A DNA stretch of 7,318 bases from contig JALRFC010000082.1 in the NCBI GenBank assembly GCA_023253875.1, positions 1 through 7,318 on the forward strand. The letters run 5' to 3'. This document shows positions 1 through 7,170 of the stretch, piece by piece. The first letter of the stretch is position 1, and every line of letters begins with the position of its first letter. The notes under the pieces were generated by a model. The model saw nothing but the letters and a program-made list of their open reading frames with translations. It was not told the origin of the DNA and did not search any database. Made by a program: the position numbers and the translations under genes. The stretch comes from Candidatus Kapaibacterium sp. Its GTDB lineage: Bacteria; Bacteroidota; Ignavibacteria; Kapaibacteriales; UBA961.

Positions 1-1
1 C

Positions 2-712
2 TCATACCAGCATGTCAATCATATCCTTCACTGCCCGGGGAATTCCTGTGAAAAGAGCTCTTGAAATGAGTGCATGGCCGATGCTGACTTCCACCAGACC
101 GGGTATTGCTTTGATTGGTGTGATATTATGATAGTCGAGACCATGTCCTGCAGTCACTTTCAATCCATGATCCACTGCGATTGAACCACCAAGAATCAAG
201 GATTCCAGAGCTATTTGAGCATCTGCACCTTTTGCATCAGCATAAGTCCCCGTGTGCAGTTCAATGATATCGGCTCCGATTTTTTGTGCGGTTTCGATCT
301 GTCTTGAATCCGGTTCAATGAAAAAGCTGACTTCAATACCAAGGGCATGCATTCTTTGAACCAATTCTGCATATCTCGAAGGATCGGCAGCGATATTGAG
401 TCCACCTTCGGTTGTCAATTCTTCTCTTTTTTCAGGTACAATCGTCACAAGTTCTGGTTTCACATCTTCGGCAATCCGTATAATTTCTTCATGCGCGGCC
501 ATTTCGAGATCAAGTTTAGTATTGAGTTCTCTTCTCAAAGCATATACATCAGCATCTCGAATATGTCTGCGATCTTCGCGTAAATGGCATACAATCCCCA
601 CAGCACCTGCGTGGATGGATTGTTTTGCCGCTTCAATTGGATCGGGATGGGAACCGCCACGAGCATTGCGTACAGTGGCAACATGATCGATATTTACAGC
701 CAAATGAATCAT
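2..712 (-). CDS. pdxJ: Pyridoxine 5'-phosphate synthase
   Basis: This cytosolic enzyme of the DXP-dependent vitamin B6 pathway condenses 1-deoxy-D-xylulose 5-phosphate with 3-amino-2-oxopropyl phosphate (the product of PdxA) to give pyridoxine 5'-phosphate. The 236-aa protein is full length for the family and matches it end to end. Visible signatures are VNIDHVATVRNARGG at residues 6-20, HLREDRRHI at 43-51 (catalytic-type His43, phosphate-contacting Arg45 and His50), LEMA with Glu70, VPEKREELTTEGGL at 92-105, ELHTG-YADAK at 151-161, AGHGLDYHN at 188-196 (His190) and the phosphate loop IGHALI at 211-216. All the expected active-site residues are present. The ATG start places the NIDH motif at the usual distance from the N-terminus; only a weak GAG lies about 10 nt upstream. 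It is separated from gene C by a terminator and is functionally unrelated to the secreted proteins. The stop codon lies at the very edge of the window. Confidence 0.97.
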   Translation of the reverse strand: MIHLAVNIDHVATVRNARGGSHPDPIEAAKQSIHAGAVGIVCHLREDRRHIRDADVYALRRELNTKLDLEMAAHEEIIRIAEDVKPELVTIVPEKREELTTEGGLNIAADPSRYAELVQRMHALGIEVSFFIEPDSRQIETAQKIGADIIELHTGTYADAKGADAQIALESLILGGSIAVDHGLKVTAGHGLDYHNITPIKAIPGLVEVSIGHALISRALFTGIPRAVKDMIDMLV

Positions 713-770
713 AGTTTTTTACTCAAGTGAGACGGCTTTGACGCATGTTTAAAGATGATAGTGTGTGGAG

Positions 771-810
771 AAAAGAAAAAGGGACATATCATCTTTGTGA
801 CATGTCCCTT
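771..810 (-). terminator. Rho-independent terminator after gene C
   Basis: Arms 779-787 and 802-810 form a perfect 9-bp stem (AAGGGACAT with ATGTCCCTT). The 14-nt loop can add three more pairs (789-791 with 798-800) beyond an A-C mismatch. Read on the minus strand, the stem is followed directly by a T-rich tract (complement of 771-780, TTTTTCTTTT). It lies 22 nt beyond the stop of gene C and upstream of pdxJ, so it should end the secreted-protein unit and insulate pdxJ. There is no T tract on the plus-strand side, so it reads as one-directional. Confidence 0.85.
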
Positions 811-831
811 GTATTACGAACTCCCCCGAGA

Positions 832-3234
832 TTACTCTTTATTCAAGAATGGCACTGTGACAGATTTTCCATCATCGGTAGTCAGCATGACATAGAGCAT
901 ACCTTTTTGCATACCACTGAGAGGAAGCTGTTCACTATGCTCACCAATTGAATATCCTTTTTTGGGTAATGAACGAACAGATCTTCCAACTTCATCAAAG
1001 ACTCGAATACTTACATTCTCGGGACTATCCAATATGAATGAAATCATCAGGTAATCGCCGTCTTTTTGTGTAAATGGTAAAATATTCGCTCGGAAATCTT
1101 GTGAATTACTAATAACATACCCTTCATTCAATATATAGCCGTTTTGGACGGGTACAGTACGCATGACTCTGCTACTATTTCGTAATTGCACGCTCCCATT
1201 TACTTCTGTTGTATCACGCATACCAATTCTGGAAGCATATCGAATTCGAAGTAATTCACCATCATTCTCGAAGCCATTTGGTACATCCACCAATGCATAT
1301 ATAGAGCGATCTGTAATTCTCTTCGTGATGATTGTTGCTTGTTTACCGATGGTTGCATCGGGAACAATAAACACATCTACAGGCTTGACAAATGCACCAT
1401 TTAAACTAATATTCACTTCATATTTGGATCCGCCCCAATCAGTAGTATTATCATTTGTTCTCAGAACAAATACTGCTGTATCAAGCATTGTTGACTTGAT
1501 TGGATTGGTAATAATGATAGGTCCATAATACTGGTCATTACTCAAACAAATACGTTTGCTTCCAACTTGTGAAAAACCGGTATTGATGGAAGGAATCCCT
1601 CTTGCAACATTTGGCAAATCATTATCACAGAAACTGGATGGGCCCGGATCACAGAAAAACATTTTCCATGCACCTTCATCTGCCTTGATTGCAAATTCAT
1701 AAATGGTATGTGGTTTAGGATCACGAATAGAACCATCCATGCCAAATTTTCCGCCTTTTACGATATTCGTGTCGCTTGAAACATCGGTTCCATTGAGAAA
1801 TACACGTATTCCTTTACGGATATTATGATAGACATAAATTCCCCAATGTTGCGTTCCACCCCCGGTTGTTAATTCAAAGAGATTATAACAATTTTCTTTA
1901 TCCGGTTCCTCACTTCCGAGTACCCAATCATTGAGTATATACAAATTACCATCACAATAATCAGCATAGAGATCAGAATATCTACCTCGTGCTGCAGGTA
2001 CTTGCGACCACTCTTTTGTACTATCTGGAAAGCGTGTGAATTTACCATCTACTTTATGCTTTGAAAGACAATTTGGATTTGAACCTATGGCACCTGTTGC
2101 TCCAAAGGAGGATCCACTTTTTCCAAGTGTTCCTGCTATGACCATCGGCTCGGTTGCAAGTCCTGCGGCTCCTGCAAGAGGAACATAACGGTCATCTTTG
2201 CGCAATACGATTCCGGTATCATTCATGATGCCATGATAATAGGAAGGATCTTTCACGAGTGCATATCCGGTATCATTACATTTGACCAATGGTCCGAGAC
2301 TTTGAACCGGGCTTGACAAAACCGGAATCATGAAATTTCCCGGCTTTACTTTCAAAGCATATTCATAGATCGTATGCTTATGTTGAAATAGTGGTGAAGA
2401 TGAAAATGAATACGCTCCGCCAATTACGATGTTTTTGTTTTGAGAAACCTCAATACCATTTCTTTTTACGGAGATTCCTCTCTTTTTATCATTATAAATG
2501 CGGATTTCCCATTGTTCTTCCCCATTGCCTGAGGACATTTCAAAATATGCATAGCATGTTGATTGATCAGGCTCCACACTTGTCCAATCCCAATCATTGA
2601 GAAAATACATGATTCCGGATTGAGCGCAATAATCAACATAGATATTCGAGAAGCGTGTTTTCATTGGAGTGATATCGCTCCACTCATATTTCCCACCCGC
2701 AACTTGACCGGAAAATTCACCATCAATCACATGCATTGGATTGCAATTTGAGTAAGGTTTATTTGCATGTCCTCCCGGTGGATTATAGACGACCGGTCCT
2801 CTTGGAAGTCCTTTCGGGTTTTTTCCGGCTTCTACTGGTTGACCATATTGTTTTGATGGATCGGGTTCGCTTCCTGTAGGCAGATCTTGAACATCGCGTT
2901 TTCCGGGAATGATGCTAATGGACGTTTGTCCGGTCGGTCCATCATCCAATGTATATCTGACAATCTGACTACCGTGCAGACCAATGAAGGGAATTTCAAA
3001 TCTGATCTGGCTTGCAGTTTCATCTTTGATATTTGCCGGAATATTTCCGACCAGAATTGTGTGTTTCCGACCAAGTCCGGTCTGAAATTTCTCTCCATTG
3101 AGTGGAATGAGAGTCACGACATCACCGGCATAGGCAGTTGCAGGTGAAACAGTGATGGCGATTGTTTTTTGGGAAAATGTCGGTGCCCATAACCCCAATA
3201 CTCCGACCACGAATAGCAGTACGAATATACGCAT
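832..3234 (-). CDS. Exported IPT/TIG-like protein with duplicated Cys/Trp module and T9SS-like tail (gene C)
   Basis: I do not recognise this 800-aa protein as a named family. The ATG at 3234 is preferred because a signal peptide starts there (MRIFVLLFVVGVLGLW, cleavage near residue 22). A longer reading opens with GTG at 3282 inside a GC hairpin and adds 16 polar residues. Residues 24-109 resemble an IPT/TIG immunoglobulin-like fold (VSPATAYAGDVVTL, then VGNIPANI). A Pro/Gly-rich linker spans about 110-160. Two homologous modules follow, about 163-297 and 388-521, sharing DGxF, EWS, YxDYC, LNDW, EPDxxxCY and HTIYE. Their opening DGxF...EWS...LY vaguely resembles CBM9/DOMON-type sandwiches, which is a guess. 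A Gly/Ala-rich stretch lies at 352-384. Residues about 720-800 (VSIRVFDEVGRSVRSL, then GMLYVMLTTDDG) look like a T9SS type A sorting tail. Expected location is the cell surface or secreted. It lies 72 nt after gene B, with its own upstream motif and terminator. Confidence 0.88.
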   Translation of the reverse strand: MRIFVLLFVVGVLGLWAPTFSQKTIAITVSPATAYAGDVVTLIPLNGEKFQTGLGRKHTILVGNIPANIKDETASQIRFEIPFIGLHGSQIVRYTLDDGPTGQTSISIIPGKRDVQDLPTGSEPDPSKQYGQPVEAGKNPKGLPRGPVVYNPPGGHANKPYSNCNPMHVIDGEFSGQVAGGKYEWSDITPMKTRFSNIYVDYCAQSGIMYFLNDWDWTSVEPDQSTCYAYFEMSSGNGEEQWEIRIYNDKKRGISVKRNGIEVSQNKNIVIGGAYSFSSSPLFQHKHTIYEYALKVKPGNFMIPVLSSPVQSLGPLVKCNDTGYALVKDPSYYHGIMNDTGIVLRKDDRYVPLAGAAGLATEPMVIAGTLGKSGSSFGATGAIGSNPNCLSKHKVDGKFTRFPDSTKEWSQVPAARGRYSDLYADYCDGNLYILNDWVLGSEEPDKENCYNLFELTTGGGTQHWGIYVYHNIRKGIRVFLNGTDVSSDTNIVKGGKFGMDGSIRDPKPHTIYEFAIKADEGAWKMFFCDPGPSSFCDNDLPNVARGIPSINTGFSQVGSKRICLSNDQYYGPIIITNPIKSTMLDTAVFVLRTNDNTTDWGGSKYEVNISLNGAFVKPVDVFIVPDATIGKQATIITKRITDRSIYALVDVPNGFENDGELLRIRYASRIGMRDTTEVNGSVQLRNSSRVMRTVPVQNGYILNEGYVISNSQDFRANILPFTQKDGDYLMISFILDSPENVSIRVFDEVGRSVRSLPKKGYSIGEHSEQLPLSGMQKGMLYVMLTTDDGKSVTVPFLNKE
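1672..2073 (-). repeat. Protein-level repeat module, copy 2 of gene C
   Basis: This segment encodes residues about 388-521 of gene C, homologous to copy 1. Matched landmarks are D396-G397, E408-W409-S410, Y423-x-DYC (C427), L434-N-D-W437, E443-P-D...C449-Y and H509-T-I-Y-E513. A similar YYG-containing tail follows at about 569. The conservation is at protein level; I saw no long identical DNA runs between the copies, so the duplication is old. Confidence 0.75.
2344..2748 (-). repeat. Protein-level repeat module, copy 1 of gene C
   Basis: This segment encodes residues about 163-297 of gene C. Landmarks are D171-G172, E184-W-S186, Y199-x-DYC (C203), L212-N-D-W215, E221-P-D...C227-Y and H287-T-I-Y-E291. 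The spacing from DG to HTIYE is 120 residues, against 117 in copy 2. The paired cysteines (C203 and C227 here, C427 and C449 in copy 2) could form a disulfide in the exported protein, which is inferred. Confidence 0.75.
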
Positions 3235-3239
3235 AGAAA

Positions 3240-3259
3240 GTACCCTAAGATGTTGTATA
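3240..3259 (-). promoter_or_regulatory. TATACA / TAGGGTAC start-proximal motif of gene C
   Basis: On the minus strand TATACA (3254-3259) is followed after 6 nt by TAGGGTAC (3240-3247), and then after 5 nt by the ATG at 3234. The same pair of motifs with near-identical spacing stands before gene A. TATACA could be a -10 box, which would put the transcription start within or near TAGGGTAC and give a very short leader. Alternatively TAGGGTAC could be a ribosome-recognition element. Only the sharing is seen directly; the role is inferred. Confidence 0.45.
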
Positions 3260-3262
3260 AAT

Positions 3263-3284
3263 GGGTGGCTCCCCCGAGCCACCC
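3263..3284 (-). terminator. GC-rich hairpin between genes B and C (candidate terminator or attenuator)
   Basis: Arms 3263-3271 and 3276-3284 pair perfectly over 9 bp (GGGTGGCTC with GAGCCACCC) around a 4-nt loop. In the gene direction the hairpin begins 22 nt after the gene B stop and is followed only by ATTTAT, a poor U tract, while an A-rich run precedes it. On the plus strand a run of six T (3289-3294) follows after four bases. It may be a weak or bidirectional terminator, or a processing/attenuation structure that sets gene C expression apart from A and B. Confidence 0.6.
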
Positions 3285-3306
3285 GTAATTTTTTCTTACT
3301 GATTAT

Positions 3307-5253
3307 TTATCTGGCGATGATCATTGGACGCATAATAGTCAATCCATCAATCTTGATCATCACTGAATAATATCCCTGAACTTCACTTGTCATGTCGATT
3401 GCAATTTTATATCTACCTTGATCTTGCGGAGCATTCAACAGAGTGCGAATCAAAGTACCATCTTGTGCATATATTTCGATTGAGACATTTCCATATTTGG
3501 AAACTTCATAACCGAGTATTGCTTGACCATTGCTTGGATTTGGCATGAGTTCGGAAACTGGCTGTGCATCATCTCCGCGATAGACGAATACATTCGATTC
3601 ATCAACTGAAGTTGTACTTGTATCTGCTTTCGTACAATTTGGCTTATAGGTAATTGTATTCAATTCAACCTTTCCATTCACAGGCATAAAGACTTTGATA
3701 GTGCGCAGTGTATCATCCGGACCATTACAAGGAGGAACTGGTACTCGCAAAACACAACATCTATCATTAATAACTTCACGAGTCAATTGTTTATACACCG
3801 AATCCAAAGATTCTGATGAATAGACTTCAAATGTTTTTCCTCTGGTCAATCGAGCCAATTCTTTCAAATCATTCAAGCCGGCAAGATCGAGAGGATCATT
3901 TTTATTCAAGCCCAATGCAATAGAATAAATAGGAAGCGGATTGATGGTGTCTTCCTTGATTTTATTGACAACAGCATTGAATTCCGGCCAACGATTATTT
4001 CCACCATCTGAAAGCAAAATGATCGCTCTATTTGGATTTGGATGTTTTCTAATGGAATCAATTGCACGGATGACTGCTTCATTCATGGCTGTAAAACCGG
4101 TTGGCACAAGAGAATTGATTGCATTCTTCAAAATGTTTTTATCTTTTGTCCAAATCTGATCCACTCTACTTTCATCGGCAAAAGAAATAATCATTGCTTC
4201 ATCTTTATCGCCAAGTCTGTCAACAAATTGTGTACTTGCATCTTTTGCTTCTGTAATACGAATCCGAGAATCAACCGGACTTATGAAATCGAGCATACTT
4301 CCGGAACGATCGAGAACCATTGCAAGTGCAACACCTTTGTCATTCTGTTTTGCACATGTAATGCCTTCAGGACATAAAAAGAATGAACTATCTATGGATA
4401 CTCCTGTTGAGTCTCTATAGCTACGAACCTTATGAAACACTGCTAAATCTGTGGATTCAGATAAGACATTTGTTTTGCCTGAAACTGAATTCGAATCTTC
4501 GACGAATACTCCAAGAGATATGTCCAGTGCAATCAAAACACTGTCTTTGTCATAAATCGGTTTGGGTTCTTCGCAAAATTGCACCACCGTTTCTTCAATT
4601 GTAATAGACAATGCACCGGAATTATCAGAATAGCCGGGTCTTAATCGTTCAAGAATCAAACTTTCTACGGAATCCATGATTTGCATTCTGAATGCATTTC
4701 CGGTTCCTTGTACTTGAAATTGATAACGATTATTGACCGAATAAGAGATCACAGGTATGACGCGACCATCAAATCTGAATCCAAGATATTTGGCTGGATT
4801 AATGCGAGACTTCACATATTTATTCAATTCAGGTATGGTATTGAATTGCTGAAGTGATGGATAAATTTTTGCATCGCTATATGGCAAAGGAAGCTTATAA
4901 ATCTCATAAGTGATACCACTTGTTTGATTTTTTACACTTGCCGGAGGCCACAATTCCGGGGGCACTGTTCCAGGCACTGACTCTATAGCAAAACCATCGG
5001 CCTTTACACCATTGAGTCCACTTGTCAGGAAAAATGTTCCTTGCACTGTAACCGTATAGATCGATTTTGGATTTGTTACAAATGTTGAAACAACTTCGCC
5101 TGTATTTGCAGGCACTGAATAGTTGTATTTCACACTTTTTGGCTGAGCCTTTAATTCATACTGCATTGACCCCAACATGCAGAATAGAATGGCTGATAAA
5201 ATCATATATTTCATGAATGTTCTCTGCGATATTATGTATTCTGTGTACAGCAT
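3307..5253 (-). CDS. Exported VWA-domain protein with LecA-like N-terminus and T9SS type A sorting domain (gene B)
   Basis: This 648-aa protein is predicted to be exported by Sec and then taken across the outer membrane by T9SS. A hydrophobic signal segment at about residues 17-36 ends in ELKA before Q37. Residues about 40-222 match the N-terminal region of gene A and end in PGYSDNSGALSITIEE, resembling the end of PA-IL/LecA-type lectin sandwiches. A VWA domain follows at about 307-495 with a complete MIDAS: DRSGS (D315, S317, S319), T388 in GFTAM and D416 in LLSDGG. A Cys cluster (C499, C500, C509, C540) comes next. Residues about 565-648, opening MPNPSNG, are a convincing T9SS type A tail. 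The start is chosen at 5253 because AGGAG (5262-5266) lies 8 nt upstream; an internal ATG at 5214 would give a more typical short signal peptide. The start is 5 nt from the stop of gene A, so the two are coupled. Ligand unknown; adhesion is inferred. Confidence 0.92.
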   Translation of the reverse strand: MLYTEYIISQRTFMKYMILSAILFCMLGSMQYELKAQPKSVKYNYSVPANTGEVVSTFVTNPKSIYTVTVQGTFFLTSGLNGVKADGFAIESVPGTVPPELWPPASVKNQTSGITYEIYKLPLPYSDAKIYPSLQQFNTIPELNKYVKSRINPAKYLGFRFDGRVIPVISYSVNNRYQFQVQGTGNAFRMQIMDSVESLILERLRPGYSDNSGALSITIEETVVQFCEEPKPIYDKDSVLIALDISLGVFVEDSNSVSGKTNVLSESTDLAVFHKVRSYRDSTGVSIDSSFFLCPEGITCAKQNDKGVALAMVLDRSGSMLDFISPVDSRIRITEAKDASTQFVDRLGDKDEAMIISFADESRVDQIWTKDKNILKNAINSLVPTGFTAMNEAVIRAIDSIRKHPNPNRAIILLSDGGNNRWPEFNAVVNKIKEDTINPLPIYSIALGLNKNDPLDLAGLNDLKELARLTRGKTFEVYSSESLDSVYKQLTREVINDRCCVLRVPVPPCNGPDDTLRTIKVFMPVNGKVELNTITYKPNCTKADTSTTSVDESNVFVYRGDDAQPVSELMPNPSNGQAILGYEVSKYGNVSIEIYAQDGTLIRTLLNAPQDQGRYKIAIDMTSEVQGYYSVMIKIDGLTIMRPMIIAR

Positions 5254-5258
5254 GACTC

Positions 5259-7166
5259 TTACTCCTGAATTGTGATTTCATGCTGTGAAAGCTTCTTTCC
5301 TTTCACAAAAACTTCTGCTGTATATATTCCTGCGGACAATTCCTTTGCATCGATTGAAATAGAATGACTTCCTTTCTTCAAACGTGCTTCAAATACTGTC
5401 TTGATAATAGTACCGGATTTGTCTATCAGAACAATATTTACAGAATTATCTGATTTCAATGTGATTGGAACACTAGATTGCGCTTGTTTCTTTTTGCTAT
5501 TCAAGACTTTTGTATACTGTTCCCCGCTTGCATCTCTTTTGCTGATGAATGTCTTTGCGCAACTTGTTTTATAGGTTGTCGCTCTCGCAGTCACACCGCC
5601 TTCAAATGGATAATAGATCATCACAGTTCTTACGGTATCAGCCAAATTCTTTTCGCAATCTTCCACTGCATATTCAATAGTGCAGCATTCTTCTTCGCGA
5701 ATGTCTTTGCTGATAAGAGAATAGATATTCTCCAATGCATTGGCTTCGGTCACATAGAATAATCTACCTTTGGAAGCATTTGCGATATTTCTCATTCGTG
5801 CCAATCCTCGAATATTCTCTTCTACTTTTTCTTTATCGAATTGTATTGAGCCGGAATCTTTCAAATTTGTGTTCAATACTGTATCCATACCAAGGGCAAT
5901 GATGAATATTGGAATATTACCTGCTTTGGGCAATGTATCTATAACATCTTGTTCATTGACCGGAGCCACATTATCGGCACCATCAGATAAGACCACAATT
6001 GCTTTGACTCGGCTTTCATTCAAGTCTGTTCTTGATATTGCTGATTTCAATGCTTTATGTAATGCAGTTTGTCCTACATTATCGCTTTTTGTAAGTCTTT
6101 TACGATAATTATCAATTTCTTCATTCAACTGCTTTTTATCAGAAGTCCAATTCTTGTCCAAGGTTACATCATTCGTATCGGAAAAAGACAAAAGCAATGC
6201 TTTATCCTTACTACCTAGATTATTAACAAAAGATTTAACGGCAGGAATTGCTGCATTGATTCTCAATGTTGAATCACTATTGCTGATAGTTCCGAATTCC
6301 ATGGAATTTGTTCTGTCAAACACAAGAGCAACGGATATTGCTTCGACTGTTTTATTGCAATAGATTGTATCTGGACAAATGAATTTTCCATTTTCATAAA
6401 TGGCAACTTGATTCTTATCGAAGAGAATATTCTTTTTGCCGGTTGCTTTATTGGTATCGGTGACAAGCACGGAAACATCAACCTTAATTCCCTTCATTTT
6501 TTTCGTTGAATCGAGGATTGGGCTGGTGGAGCAGATATTGACATTGAATGGCATTACTTCTTCGATGAATACAGTCAATTCACCACTATTGTCTGCATAG
6601 CTTGCAGTGGGGTCTTCCATTGGTGGAATAAGTACTGAATCTATGATGGCAAATGAAACAGATGCACCAACACCAATTTTCGTGAATTGATACTGATGAT
6701 CATCTTTGCTATAACCAATATTCAATAGTGGTTGATTATCCACTCTGAATCCTGTCCATTTTCTGAGATTGAATTCATAGAATGGCAGTTGTTGTCTGAG
6801 GAAGGAATTATATGGAAAAGTGATTGAGTCCCCAACCCATGCAGGCAAAGCTATTCCTTTATACTTTTCACCGGTATTGGCATCTGTATATTCCTCAGCC
6901 GGCCATTGATTATTGTCAATGAGAACTTGTGGAACATCATAAATATAACCGGCATCCACTCCATTCCCGAGCTGTTCTTTCCAAATGGAATATTCACCTG
7001 AAATGGTGATTCTATACTCGACTCCGCTTTTAAGAATATCAGACAACACAGGTTTTCCTGAATTTGCCTTTATCTTTAAAGTCTGCGAAAATTGTGCTTG
7101 CAATTCAAAGCCACCGAAAATCATGATGAGTAGCAAGAGTCGCATAACATGTGTTGTAGTAAACAT
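5259..7166 (-). CDS. Exported VWA-domain protein with LecA-like N-terminus and sorting-like tail (gene A)
   Basis: This 635-aa predicted secreted protein is the paralog of gene B. The signal peptide covers about residues 1-25 (MRLLLLIMIFGG core, ending ELQAQ). The N-terminal sandwich at about 28-203 ends with D185-PTAS189-Y-A-D192-N193-SGELTV, which lines up with the calcium/galactose loop of PA-IL lectins. A spacer with C264 and C270 precedes a VWA domain at about 276-485. Its MIDAS is DRTNS (D284, T286, S288), T367 in GQTALH and D395 in VLSDGADN; the usual first Ser is Thr. C494, C495, C504 and C536 mirror the Cys cluster of gene B. Residues about 555-635 (VNIVLIDKSGTIIKT, then AGIYTAEVFVKG) look like a T9SS type A tail but lack its NP-x-NG opening. 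The start is uncertain: ATG 7166 sits 4 nt after TAGGGTAC, TTG 7169 would add one residue, and ATG 7145 starts directly at the signal peptide. First gene of the A-B pair; ligand unknown. Confidence 0.92.
   Translation of the reverse strand: MFTTTHVMRLLLLIMIFGGFELQAQFSQTLKIKANSGKPVLSDILKSGVEYRITISGEYSIWKEQLGNGVDAGYIYDVPQVLIDNNQWPAEEYTDANTGEKYKGIALPAWVGDSITFPYNSFLRQQLPFYEFNLRKWTGFRVDNQPLLNIGYSKDDHQYQFTKIGVGASVSFAIIDSVLIPPMEDPTASYADNSGELTVFIEEVMPFNVNICSTSPILDSTKKMKGIKVDVSVLVTDTNKATGKKNILFDKNQVAIYENGKFICPDTIYCNKTVEAISVALVFDRTNSMEFGTISNSDSTLRINAAIPAVKSFVNNLGSKDKALLLSFSDTNDVTLDKNWTSDKKQLNEEIDNYRKRLTKSDNVGQTALHKALKSAISRTDLNESRVKAIVVLSDGADNVAPVNEQDVIDTLPKAGNIPIFIIALGMDTVLNTNLKDSGSIQFDKEKVEENIRGLARMRNIANASKGRLFYVTEANALENIYSLISKDIREEECCTIEYAVEDCEKNLADTVRTVMIYYPFEGGVTARATTYKTSCAKTFISKRDASGEQYTKVLNSKKKQAQSSVPITLKSDNSVNIVLIDKSGTIIKTVFEARLKKGSHSISIDAKELSAGIYTAEVFVKGKKLSQHEITIQE
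5262..5266 (-). promoter_or_regulatory. Ribosome binding site of gene B inside the end of gene A
   Basis: On the minus strand, AGGAG is formed by the last two codons of gene A (CAG GAG) just before its TAA. It sits 8 nt from the ATG at 5253, which is optimal spacing. This supports the upstream start of gene B and suggests that ribosomes finishing A begin B. It is the only clear Shine-Dalgarno match before a gene start in this window. Confidence 0.65.
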
Positions 7167-7170
7167 CAAT

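Noticed and set aside
755..760. TATCAT (minus strand) as a -10 box for pdxJ
   Set aside because: No matching -35 hexamer at a usual distance, no Bacteroidota-type TAnnTTTG, and single hexamers of this kind are common by chance.
745..951. Plus-strand open frame running across the terminator into gene C
   Set aside because: It spans the intrinsic terminator and lies antisense to the C-terminal coding region of gene C; its protein shows no recognisable pattern.
3235..3282. N-terminal extension of gene C from the GTG at 3282
   Set aside because: It begins inside a perfect hairpin and adds 16 polar residues before an otherwise standard signal peptide; the ATG at 3234 also matches the motif spacing seen for gene A.
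3289..3294. Run of six T after the B-C hairpin as evidence for a plus-strand gene ending here
   Set aside because: No credible plus-strand gene exists; the run is the complement of the A-rich stretch between the gene B stop and the hairpin.
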